A stretch of DNA of 45,220 nt, taken from positions 1 through 45,220 of the forward strand of contig RXJW01000158.1 in assembly GCA_003963005.1 (NCBI GenBank). The letters are read 5' to 3'. A program made the position numbers and the translations under genes. The notes beneath the pieces are model-generated. The model saw nothing but the letters and a program-made list of their open reading frames with translations. It was not told the origin of the DNA and made no database searches. This document shows, piece by piece, positions 8,514-14,997 of the stretch (within the stretch, counting starts at the first letter, position 1; each line of letters opens with the position of its first letter). This DNA comes from Burkholderiales bacterium (GTDB lineage: Bacteria; Pseudomonadota; Gammaproteobacteria; Burkholderiales; Burkholderiaceae_C).

Positions 8514-9367
8514 TGCTCGCCAGTCGAACGCAGCTGCTGCCCCCGAGCCCCGCACTGGCGCCCTATGTGCAGGCGATCGCCGTGCGGCGCCCCGGCCTGC
8601 AGGGACCGGCACTGCCGGCCGTGCAGTGCTTTCCAGCGAATGTGCTCGGCGCACTGACCGTCCTGCACCGGGGCGACTGGCTGGATGCAGACAGCGGCCA
8701 GCCGATGGCCCCCCTGGAACTGGCCGGCCCCCGCCTCGCGCCGGCCCGGCGTCGCTATGCCAATGACCCCGCCGTGACGACCGTGTTACTGCGCCCCGGG
8801 GTGTTGAACTGGCTGTTCGACATGCCAGCCGCGGATTGGGTGGGCCGCCGCCGCCCGGTCCAGGAAATCATCGGCAGCGCCGCGACAGAAGCACTGGCCC
8901 GTCGGCTGGATCGCGCGGGCAGCACCGCCGCCCATGTCTGGCTGGTCGAGCAGGCGTTGCAGGACTGGGTCCGGCAGGCCAGCGCTCGCGTCTGCTGGAC
9001 GCCGCCCCCTGAGGCTCCGTGCGGCGCGACCGTGCTCGACTGGGCACAGGCCGCACCGTGGAGTACCCGTCAGCTCCAGCGCCGGGTGACCGAACGACTG
9101 GGCCTGACCCCGAAAGCCTGGCTGCGCATCGAGCGCTTGCAGGCCAGCCTGGTCCAGTTGTCACAAGGGGCGCCGCTGGCCGACATCGCGCACCGCTGCG
9201 GCTACAGCCATGCGGCCCACATGGCGCGCGAGTTCCGCGCATTGACCGGCCTGAGCCCCGCAGGCGTTCGCCGCGACATGACACGCCACGAGGGCCTGCC
9301 CTGGCGCCTGGCCGCCACCGACCTGCCAGGCGCTCGACAGGATCAGGCCTTCACGCAGTCGACGTAG
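8513..9367 (+). CDS. AraC family transcriptional regulator
   Basis: The 284-residue protein has a C-terminal AraC-type double helix-turn-helix (about 180-270): STRQLQRRVTERLGLTPKAW, then ADIAHRCGYSHAAHMAREFR and the closing TGLSPAGVRRD. The N-terminal 160 residues are not assigned to a known sensor domain; they contain a DUF6597-like layout (APYVQAIAV near the start, then a Pro/Arg-rich stretch), which is a weak impression. The start overlaps the DUF1501 stop (TGATG), so it is probably co-expressed with, and may regulate, the DUF1800/DUF1501 pair. Its last 25 nt overlap the 3' end of the convergent decarboxylase gene. Confidence 0.85.
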   Translation: MLASRTQLLPPSPALAPYVQAIAVRRPGLQGPALPAVQCFPANVLGALTVLHRGDWLDADSGQPMAPLELAGPRLAPARRRYANDPAVTTVLLRPGVLNWLFDMPAADWVGRRRPVQEIIGSAATEALARRLDRAGSTAAHVWLVEQALQDWVRQASARVCWTPPPEAPCGATVLDWAQAAPWSTRQLQRRVTERLGLTPKAWLRIERLQASLVQLSQGAPLADIAHRCGYSHAAHMAREFRALTGLSPAGVRRDMTRHEGLPWRLAATDLPGARQDQAFTQST

Positions 9368-11610
9368 TAGCGGCCGCGGCCGGTCTCCTCGTCCACCTCG
9401 TGCACGAGGCCGTGCACGTCGGTCGCGAAGCCCGGGAACTTGGCGTTGAAAGTGCGCGTGAACTTGAGGTAGTCCACGATCTTCCTGTTGAACCGCTCGC
9501 CCGGGATCAGCAACGGGATGCCGGGCGGGTAAGGCGTCAGCAGCGAGGTCGTGATGCGACCTTCTAGGTCGTCGATGCCGACCCGCTCCGTCTTGCGCTG
9601 CGCGATGTGGGCGTAGGCATCCGTCGGCGTCATGGCCGGCTGCAGGTTGGACAGGTACATGTCCGTCGTCAGGCGTGCGATGTCGCCCTCGGCGTAGGCC
9701 TCGTGGATGCTCTGGCACAGGTCACGCAGGCCCATGCGCTCGTACTTGGGGAACTGCGCGCAGAACTCCGGCAGGATGCGCCACAGCGGCGCGTTCTTGT
9801 CGTAGTCGTCCTTGAACTGCTGCAGCGCGGTCAGCAGCGTGTTCCAGCGGCCCTTGGTGATGCCGATGGTGAACATGATGAAGAACGAATAGAGGCCCGT
9901 CTTCTCGACCACCACGCCGTGTTCGACGAGGAACTTGGTTACCACCGATGCCGGGATGCCGGTCGTGGCGAAGCGCCCTTCCATGTCCAGCCCGGGCGTG
10001 ATGATGGTGGACTTGATCGGGTCCAGCATGTTGAAGCCCTCGGCGAGACCGCCGAAGCCATGCCACTCCTCGTCGGCGTGCAGCATCCAGTCGGCCGACA
10101 CCGGCTCGCTGCCCTCTTCCGCGCGCAGGTAGTCGGGGCCCCAGACCTTGAACCACCAGTCGTCACCGTACTCGCCGTCCACCTTGCGCATCGCGCGGCG
10201 GAAGTCGAGCGATTCGCGGATGCTTTCCTCCACCAGCGCGGTGCCGCCGGGGGGCTCCATCATGGCCGCGGCCACGTCGCAGCTCGCGATGATCGAGTAT
10301 TGCGGGCTGGTGCTGGTGTGCATCAGGTAGGCCTCATTGAAGAGGTGCTTGTCGAGCTTGACGCTCTGCGAGTCCTGCACCAGCACCTGCGAGGCCTGCG
10401 AAATGCCGGCCAGCAGCTTGTGCGTGGACTGCGTCGCGTAGACCATGGCCTCCTTGGGGCGCGGGCGGTTCTTGCCCATCGCGTGGAACTGGCCGTAGAA
10501 GTCGTGGAAGGCCGCGTGCGGCAGCCAGGCTTCGTCGAAGTGCAGCGTCGGGATGTAGCCGTCGAGCTTCTTCTTGATCGTCTCGGTGTTGTAGAGCACG
10601 CCGTCGTAGGTGCTCTGCGTGAGCGTGACGATGGCCGGCTTGACCGTGTCCGGGTCGACGTGTGCGAGCAGCGGGTTGGCAGCGATCTTGGCGCGGATCG
10701 CCTCCGGGCTGAACTCGCTCTCAGGGATGGGGCCGATGATGCCGTAGTGGTTGCGCGTCGGCGTCAGGAAGACGGGAATGGCGCCGCACATGATGATCGC
10801 GTGCAGGTTGCTTTTGTGGCAGTTGCGGTCGATGACCACCACGTCGCCCGGCGCCACCGTGTGGTGCCACACCATCTTGTTGGAGGTGGACGTGCCGTTC
10901 GTGACGAAGAAGCAGTGGTCGGCATTGAAGATGCGCGCGGCATTCTTCTCGGAGGCGGCCACCGGGCCCGTGTGGTCCAGGAGCTGGCCCAGTTCTTCCA
11001 CGGCGTTGCAGACGTCCGCGCGGAGCATGTTCTCGCCGAAGAACTGGTGGAACATCTGGCCGACCGGGCTCTTCAGGAAAGCCACGCCGCCGGAGTGGCC
11101 GGGGCAATGCCAGGAGTAGGAGCCGTCCTGGGCGTAGTCCATCAGCGCCTTGAAGAAGGGCGGCGCCAGACCGTCGAGGTAGCTCTTGGCCTCCCGGATG
11201 ATGTGGCGCGCCACGAACTCCGGCGTGTCCTCGAACATGTGGATGAAGCCGTGCAGCTCGCGCAGCACATCGTTGGGCAGGTGCTGGCTGGTGCGAGTCT
11301 CGCCGTAGACGTAGATCGGGATGTCCGGGTTGCGGAAGCGGATCTCCTCGATGAACTTGCGCAGGTTCAGCACGGCCGGATCGAGATCCGGGCCGGACGT
11401 GAACTCCTCGTCATCGATCGACAGGATGAAGGCGGAGGCGCGGCTTTGCTGCTGCGCGAACTGGGAGAGGTCGCCATAGCTCGTGACGCCGAGGACTTCC
11501 ATGCCCTCCTTCTGGATGGCTTCTGCCAGCGCACGGATGCCCAGGCCCGAGGTGTTCTCGGAACGATAGTCCTCATCGATGATGACAATCGGGAAATGGA
11601 AACGGATCAT
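9343..11610 (-). CDS. PLP-dependent arginine/lysine/ornithine decarboxylase (wing-domain, fold III)
   Basis: The 755-residue protein is a full-length member of the inducible basic amino-acid decarboxylase family (SpeF/LdcC/AdiA type). Residues 1-135 are the CheY-like wing domain (FPIVIIDEDYRSEN...). The PLP domain has FDEAWLPHA (Asp359, pyridine-N ligand) and STHKLL (Lys398, Schiff base), and a C-terminal domain ends YYVDCVKA. ATG 11610 is chosen because GGAGG stands 8 nt upstream; another in-frame ATG at 11637 lacks this. Which of Lys, Arg or Orn is the substrate cannot be read from the sequence. The gene stands alone and converges on the AraC gene. Confidence 0.92.
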   Translation of the reverse strand: MIRFHFPIVIIDEDYRSENTSGLGIRALAEAIQKEGMEVLGVTSYGDLSQFAQQQSRASAFILSIDDEEFTSGPDLDPAVLNLRKFIEEIRFRNPDIPIYVYGETRTSQHLPNDVLRELHGFIHMFEDTPEFVARHIIREAKSYLDGLAPPFFKALMDYAQDGSYSWHCPGHSGGVAFLKSPVGQMFHQFFGENMLRADVCNAVEELGQLLDHTGPVAASEKNAARIFNADHCFFVTNGTSTSNKMVWHHTVAPGDVVVIDRNCHKSNLHAIIMCGAIPVFLTPTRNHYGIIGPIPESEFSPEAIRAKIAANPLLAHVDPDTVKPAIVTLTQSTYDGVLYNTETIKKKLDGYIPTLHFDEAWLPHAAFHDFYGQFHAMGKNRPRPKEAMVYATQSTHKLLAGISQASQVLVQDSQSVKLDKHLFNEAYLMHTSTSPQYSIIASCDVAAAMMEPPGGTALVEESIRESLDFRRAMRKVDGEYGDDWWFKVWGPDYLRAEEGSEPVSADWMLHADEEWHGFGGLAEGFNMLDPIKSTIITPGLDMEGRFATTGIPASVVTKFLVEHGVVVEKTGLYSFFIMFTIGITKGRWNTLLTALQQFKDDYDKNAPLWRILPEFCAQFPKYERMGLRDLCQSIHEAYAEGDIARLTTDMYLSNLQPAMTPTDAYAHIAQRKTERVGIDDLEGRITTSLLTPYPPGIPLLIPGERFNRKIVDYLKFTRTFNAKFPGFATDVHGLVHEVDEETGRGRYYVDCVKA

Positions 11611-11652
11611 CGGCGGCCTCCAGCGGGCGGGCATCAAAAAACGAAGCCGCGA

Positions 11653-11658
11653 AGTGTA
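11653..11658 (-). promoter_or_regulatory. Possible -10 box of the decarboxylase gene
   Basis: TACACT on the minus strand (4/6 to TATAAT) lies about 42 nt upstream of the decarboxylase ATG. No convincing -35 is visible 16-18 nt further up, so this is a weak call. Apart from it, 11611-11790 shows nothing recognisable. Confidence 0.3.
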
Positions 11659-11790
11659 GGGCCGTCGCGTGTCCTGGCGGTGTCTGCGGTTGCAGATCCA
11701 GGCACATCAGGCTGAGCAGCCAGGACGCCGCCTTGCGCTGGCCCCGCGGCGTGGCTGCAGGCGCGGTCCGAGCATCACGCCGCCCAGACG

Positions 11791-11830
11791 AAAAAAGCCC
11801 GCGAGGGCCCCGGAGGGGGCGGTCGCGGGC
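11791..11830 (-). terminator. Intrinsic terminator of the small LuxR-module transcript
   Basis: On the minus strand, GCCCGCGA (11830-11823) pairs with TCGCGGGC (11804-11797) and is followed directly by T6 (11796-11791). This is a strong Rho-independent terminator. It ends transcription coming from the luxR side and insulates the decarboxylase gene. Confidence 0.85.
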
Positions 11831-11898
11831 ACAAGACGTTCGGGGGGCGCCGAACGAAAGCGATGGAGGTGTCGCTTTACCGAGCAGACTGACGACGA

Positions 11899-11949
11899 TC
11901 AGCCGCCGAAGTAGGGAAGGCCAAAGACTTCAGAAAAGAATTTCAACAT
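11899..11949 (-). CDS. Predicted 16-residue micropeptide MLKFFSEVFGLPYFGG
   Basis: ATG 11949 to TGA 11899 encodes MLKFFSEVFGLPYFGG, with GGAG 6 nt upstream of the start. It lies about 36 nt after the predicted transcription start and upstream of the terminator, inside a transcript headed by a LuxR-type box. The peptide is hydrophobic and aromatic (four Phe, one Tyr) with a C-terminal Gly-Gly. It could be a secreted or processed signal, a leader peptide, or a small membrane-active peptide; nothing in the sequence decides. Coding status is inferred from position, Shine-Dalgarno and promoter context, not from homology. Confidence 0.45.
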   Translation of the reverse strand: MLKFFSEVFGLPYFGG

Positions 11950-11991
11950 GTTCAGCTCCATCTGGCTCGCAAGCCGCATTTCGATGGAGAC

Positions 11992-12036
11992 AGTGTCCCG
12001 AAGGCCCGCCGTCGATGGAACTACAAACCCTGGTAG
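11992..12036 (-). promoter_or_regulatory. LuxR-type box B and -10 of the micropeptide/sRNA transcript
   Basis: Minus-strand CTACCAGGGTTTGTAG (12036-12021) is an imperfect dyad of the form CTACCA-N4-TGGTAG. After 23 nt comes GACACT (11997-11992), a plausible -10. The dyad centre is then about 43 bp before the predicted start at 11985, the classical LuxR activator position. It matches box A (12763-12778) at 14 of 16 positions and has the same spacing to ACACTG. Confidence 0.65.
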
Positions 12037-12054
12037 TCCGCAGCGCTACCTGCC

Positions 12055-12759
12055 CTACAAGAGCCCAAGCTCGATCGCTTTGAGCACCGCGTGGCTCTTG
12101 TTTGACACATCCAACTGCTTGAACAACTGCTTCATGTGGTAGTTGACGGTGTTCTCGCTGATGCCCAGCAAGCTGCCAACGACCCACGCACTCTTGCCCT
12201 CCATGGTCAGACGAAGGATTTCAACCTGCCGGGGGTGCAGCCTCGGAACATCTGCGGGAATCAGGATGCGAGCGGCCGCGTCCTGTGCGTGCACAGCGAG
12301 CAGCTGCAGGTCGGCCAGGAGGCGGCTAAGTTTGACGGGGTCCTTGGGCATCGGCTCCTCGCGGTCCACGCCCAGCAAGAACCGTCGATATCCGGGCATG
12401 TGCACGCTGACAGCGATGCCTGTTCGATAGCCGAAGGGGGCCTGCATCTCCCAGAGGTCTCCCGCGCCGGCATCAACGTACAAGCGCTGGTCGTACACGA
12501 GCGGCGCAGGATTGCGCATCACATGCTTGTGAACGGGATCCCGTTTCGCATTCCCAGGATCCTTGGCCGCTGCCAGGAACTCAGGCGGCGTGTTGCCGAT
12601 TGCGAAGTACTCGGATTTCTCCCCGGCGCGATACCGTTCCACAGCGAGGACACCCGCGATCAGGCCGAAGTCCATGTCATGCGCGAAGTCGATCAGGCCT
12701 TGCCGGAAGGACGCGAAATCTGCCGCTTGACTGACTTGTTCGTACCGCTGGAGATTCAT
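12055..12759 (-). CDS. LuxR family regulator with autoinducer-binding-type domain (LuxR solo)
   Basis: The 234-residue protein has the two-domain quorum-sensing LuxR layout: a signal-binding domain (about 15-160) and a C-terminal LuxR helix-turn-helix (about 172-234; RQVEILRLTMEGKS...GISENTVNYHMKQLF...). By eye alignment to TraR/LuxR, the Asp-Pro of the pocket is kept (Asp74-Pro75), but the usual Trp57, Tyr61 and Trp85 equivalents appear to be Phe61, Ala65 and Tyr89, so a standard acyl-homoserine lactone may not be the ligand. No luxI lies in the window. No Shine-Dalgarno precedes ATG 12759, and box A begins only 3 bp upstream of it. Composition appears less GC-rich than neighbours, and a tRNA-Ser is close, which hints at transfer. 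Confidence 0.85.
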   Translation of the reverse strand: MNLQRYEQVSQAADFASFRQGLIDFAHDMDFGLIAGVLAVERYRAGEKSEYFAIGNTPPEFLAAAKDPGNAKRDPVHKHVMRNPAPLVYDQRLYVDAGAGDLWEMQAPFGYRTGIAVSVHMPGYRRFLLGVDREEPMPKDPVKLSRLLADLQLLAVHAQDAAARILIPADVPRLHPRQVEILRLTMEGKSAWVVGSLLGISENTVNYHMKQLFKQLDVSNKSHAVLKAIELGLL

Positions 12760-12762
12760 GCG

Positions 12763-12807
12763 CTACTAGGGTTGGTAGGAGCGGCAACGCCCCTGGGAAC
12801 GCACACT
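12763..12807 (+). promoter_or_regulatory. LuxR-type box A and -10 of the 137-aa gene
   Basis: CTACTAGGGTTGGTAG (12763-12778) is an imperfect dyad (CTAC...GTAG arms, ideal CTACCA-N4-TGGTAG). CACACT (12802-12807) follows after 23 nt, so the dyad centre is about 43 bp before a predicted start near 12814. The gene at 12838 would have a 24-nt leader with GGAG. The same dyad lies 3 bp before the luxR ATG on the other strand, so binding could both activate the divergent gene and repress luxR. Confidence 0.65.
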
Positions 12808-12837
12808 GCCAAGCATGCAAAGAAACCGGAGATCCGC

Positions 12838-13251
12838 ATGCAGATGGCAGCTTGGCAACTGATGGCCTGCGAAACGGTCGTCAAGACTGTAAACGAGTTC
12901 GAAATGGCAACCCATGAACTGCGTCAAGTGGGAAGCAGCGTTAGGGTGCACGATGCACGGTCTGGGCTGCGGTCCGGCCAGGAAGTGTGGGCGACGCTCG
13001 ATGACAGCACGCCCATCCAGATCGCCTGGGAATGGACGGAGATCCAGCCGGAAGTCGTCGCCTTGTTCGACCCGATGAACATCCTTTGCAACGTCGCACT
13101 GGTGGACGGTGACGGCCATGCGCTCGCACGCTCAAGGCGCATGCTCCATCTGAACAACGTCATCCACCAATTGGGCTGGCGTGACGCCCTGCGCTTTCGC
13201 CCGCCGGTTCAGCGCGTCGCTCCTCGGCAGCCCGCTCATCCTGGGTTATGA
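12838..13251 (+). CDS. 137-aa protein divergent from luxR, possibly RsaM-like (DUF4902)
   Basis: ATG 12838 has GGAG 6 nt upstream. The central and C-terminal part (IQIAWEWTEIQPEVV, then NVALVDGDGHAL and a closing LGW near residue 117) recalls the pattern of RsaM/DUF4902 proteins (IgWdW ... N.mLvD..G.dLg ... W), which modulate acyl-homoserine lactone quorum sensing in Burkholderia and Pseudomonas. That resemblance is from memory and was not tested. Position next to a luxR gene behind a LuxR-type box fits such a role. An upstream open frame reaching 12136 runs antisense through luxR and is not used. The stop codon overlaps the -10 of the tRNA-Ser gene. Confidence 0.7.
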   Translation: MQMAAWQLMACETVVKTVNEFEMATHELRQVGSSVRVHDARSGLRSGQEVWATLDDSTPIQIAWEWTEIQPEVVALFDPMNILCNVALVDGDGHALARSRRMLHLNNVIHQLGWRDALRFRPPVQRVAPRQPAHPGL

Positions 13252-13252
13252 T
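13247..13252 (+). promoter_or_regulatory. -10 box of the tRNA-Ser gene
   Basis: TATGAT (5/6 to TATAAT) lies 12 nt before the tRNA 5' end and overlaps the TGA stop of the 137-aa gene. No clear -35 is visible. Confidence 0.45.
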
Positions 13253-13264
13253 GTGAGGCTTGCA

Positions 13265-13355
<91 letters not shown>

Positions 13356-13363
13356 CAACTAAG

Positions 13364-13393
13364 CCCGGGTGATGTTATTCACTCGGGTTTTTT
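13364..13393 (+). terminator. Intrinsic terminator of tRNA-Ser
   Basis: CCCGGGTGA (13364-13372) pairs with TCACTCGGG (13379-13387; one G-U pair) and is followed by T6. It lies 8 nt after the tRNA CCA. Confidence 0.9.
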
Positions 13394-13783
13394 CATTTAA
13401 GGCGACGGTGGTACGACCCGCATGCGCACCAACTCAGCCAGCGCGATTGGGCTCACCGGCGGCTCGTTAGGCGCTCCGTTCCGCTCGGACGCCGGCGCGG
13501 CGGTGCCACAGCCCTCGATGGCAGAGCTCATGTCGGCTGGACCCATGGATGATTGCGAGGGCCGCACCCCTCAGCCGGCCACGGCGCGCACCGCGTATCT
13601 TGCGACAGGTCGCGCAATGACGGGCAAGGTCGGTGTTGGCGTCGCGCAGCCCACCTCGCCGGCGCGTTCCGCAATTCATCCCGCAGAAAGCGCAGTTCGT
13701 CGCGCCGCGCTGGCAAGGGCGACCCCGTTCCCCAACACTGCAATCCGTGCCTCGCTGCCTGTGCGGGGCGAGAGGTCGCCAAG
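13394..13783. other. 390-bp stretch without a recognisable gene
   Basis: Open frames cross this stretch on both strands, but none has a plausible Shine-Dalgarno plus recognisable protein features; they are Arg/Ala/Pro-rich, as expected from GC-rich non-coding DNA. No repeat of the tRNA-Ser 3' end (an attachment-site signature) is seen. AGAGG near 13771-13775 serves the next gene. Confidence 0.5.
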
Positions 13784-14035
13784 ATGAAACGTTTGACGCA
13801 ACTGTGGCTCAGCCTGACTGTGGCGCTTGGTTTTGCGGCCAGCGGGCTGCCAGCGCACGCCAGCGAGGTCGTGAAACTGGCCCGGCTCGTGGTGAGCGGC
13901 AAGCGCAGTTCCAACGAGATGTCCCGTCCCGCCGCAACCGAAGCGCGGTCACCGGCGCCCAGCTCGCAAAATCATACCAGCGGCGGGAGTGACGCCGTCG
14001 GCACTGCACCGGCACCGGCACGCGGCGTTTCTTGA
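13784..14035 (+). CDS. Small secreted protein of unknown function (83 aa)
   Basis: ATG 13784 has AGAGG 8 nt upstream. The N-terminus (MKRLTQLWLSLTVALGFAAS) is a clean Sec signal peptide, with AHA|S cleavage predicted after residue 26. The mature part is only about 57 residues: SEVVKLARLVVSGKRS and then a Ser/Pro/Ala-rich, probably unstructured tail. Short exported proteins with a VVKL-x-RxVVSGKR segment are a familiar type in Burkholderiales, but their role is unknown to me. No co-oriented partner is adjacent. Confidence 0.65.
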   Translation: MKRLTQLWLSLTVALGFAASGLPAHASEVVKLARLVVSGKRSSNEMSRPAATEARSPAPSSQNHTSGGSDAVGTAPAPARGVS

Positions 14036-14061
14036 GGCAACCGGCCTCGTCGCCACGGGGC

Positions 14062-14099
14062 AAAAAAAATGCACCGAACCCGAATGGGTGTCGGCGCAT
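14062..14099 (-). terminator. Intrinsic terminator at the end of the tRNA block
   Basis: On the minus strand an imperfect GC-rich stem (ATGC-CCGA-CCC arms around loop ATTC, 14099-14070) runs into T8 (14069-14062). It lies just past the CCA end of the first tRNA-Asp. Confidence 0.88.
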
Positions 14100-14108
14100 T
14101 ATTTATTT

Positions 14109-14185
14109 TGGCGGAGTGGACGGGGCTCGAACCCGCGACCCCCGGCGTGACAGGCCGGTATTCTAACCAACTGAACTACCACTCC
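14109..14185 (-). tRNA. tRNA-Asp (anticodon GTC), copy 1
   Basis: The minus strand begins GGAGTGGTAGTTCAG; the loop CTGTCAC gives anticodon GTC. Acceptor GGAGTGG pairs with CCACTCC; G and CCA are encoded at 14112-14109. Length is 77 nt, closely similar to E. coli tRNA-Asp. It is the last tRNA before the terminator at 14062-14099. Confidence 0.97.
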
Positions 14186-14271
14186 GCGTGGGATGAATTC
14201 AATACCGTCTTTCGACCCTATTCGAGCTCATCAAACTCGCCCGTCAATCGACGGGTTTGCCAAAACAAGTT

Positions 14272-14347
14272 TGGCGTCCCCTAGGGGATTCGAACCCCTG
14301 TAATCACCGTGAAAGGGTGGTGTCCTAGGCCTCTAGACGAAGGGGAC
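14272..14347 (-). tRNA. tRNA-Glu (anticodon TTC), copy 1
   Basis: The minus strand starts GTCCCCTTCGTCTAG; the loop CTTTCAC gives TTC. CCA is encoded (14274-14272). Length is 76 nt. Its copy at 14706-14781 looks identical. Confidence 0.97.
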
Positions 14348-14390
14348 ATCAATCTTGAAATTCACTGCGAACCGTATTCCAAAAGGAATC

Positions 14391-14466
<76 letters not shown>

Positions 14467-14481
14467 CGGATGAACCGGTCG

Positions 14482-14511
14482 CAAAAAACAAACGGCCAAT
14501 GAATTGGCCGT
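14482..14511 (-). terminator. Terminator-like hairpin between the two tRNA triplets
   Basis: On the minus strand, ACGGCCAA (14511-14504) pairs with TTGGCCGT (14499-14492) around a TTCA loop, followed by TTGTTTTTT. It would end the upstream triplet, yet only about 15 nt separate it from tRNA-Ala copy 1, leaving no room for a full separate promoter. It may be a leaky terminator or an RNA-processing element. Confidence 0.6.
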
Positions 14512-14543
14512 CGGCTTTGTTGGGCAAGCCCAACGGAAACCTT

Positions 14544-14620
14544 TGGCGGAGTGGACGGGGCTCGAACCCGCGACCCCCGGCGTGACAGGCCGGTATTCTA
14601 ACCAACTGAACTACCACTCC
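14544..14620 (-). tRNA. tRNA-Asp (anticodon GTC), copy 2
   Basis: Same 77-nt sequence as 14109-14185, with CCA encoded at 14546-14544. It is the third tRNA of the upstream triplet. Confidence 0.97.
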
Positions 14621-14705
14621 GCGTGGGATGATTTCTATATTGTCTCACAACAATATTCGAGCTCATCAAACTCGCCCGTCTTTCGACGGAGCTGCCAAAC
14701 AAGTT

Positions 14706-14781
14706 TGGCGTCCCCTAGGGGATTCGAACCCCTGTAATCACCGTGAAAGGGTGGTGTCCTAGGCCTCTAGACGAAGGGGAC
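14706..14781 (-). tRNA. tRNA-Glu (anticodon TTC), copy 2
   Basis: Same 76-nt sequence as 14272-14347, with CCA encoded at 14708-14706. It is in the same orientation as gltX, whose product charges it. Confidence 0.97.
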
Positions 14782-14829
14782 AAATTCTTCAACCCTTGAA
14801 CCGCGCGCCACGCAAACTCCTGGGGAGTT

Positions 14830-14905
<76 letters not shown>

Positions 14906-14911
14906 GTTGTG

Positions 14912-14917
14912 ATTATC
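14912..14917 (-). promoter_or_regulatory. -10 box of the tRNA block
   Basis: GATAAT (5/6) on the minus strand lies 6 nt before the 5' end of tRNA-Ala copy 2. A good -35 was not found at 16-18 nt. It sits between gltX and the tRNAs. Confidence 0.45.
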
Positions 14918-14997
14918 GAATCAGCTGTTGCCAGCCTGTTCGCCAATCGCTTCGTTTGCAGCGCTGTTCAAGCGAGACCAAGAGTATATGACGAATT

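Larger units (their letters stand above)
11791..11985 (-). ncRNA. Predicted ~195-nt structured transcript with anti-Shine-Dalgarno loop and a micro-ORF
   Basis: A promoter-like element (dyad 12021-12036 plus GACACT at 11997-11992) predicts a start near 11985, and the terminator at 11791-11830 predicts the end. After the 16-codon ORF come three hairpins in order. AAAGCGA/TCGCTTT (11857-11863 with 11872-11878) has a loop that reads CACCTCCA on the RNA, the same as the 16S rRNA anti-Shine-Dalgarno. GTTCGG/CCGAAC (11838-11843 with 11850-11855) is next, then the terminator stem. CTCCATC of the first loop (11868-11862) is also perfectly complementary to GATGGAG around the micro-ORF's own Shine-Dalgarno (11962-11956). 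It may be a regulatory RNA, a peptide mRNA, or both. Confidence 0.5.

Noticed and set aside
12136..12837. Upstream extension of the 137-aa ORF
   Set aside because: It is antisense to luxR and crosses the intergenic promoter; ATG 12838 has its own GGAG.
13422..13787. 121-codon open frame after tRNA-Ser
   Set aside because: No Shine-Dalgarno, no recognisable features, and it overlaps the start of the clearly better signal-peptide gene at 13784.
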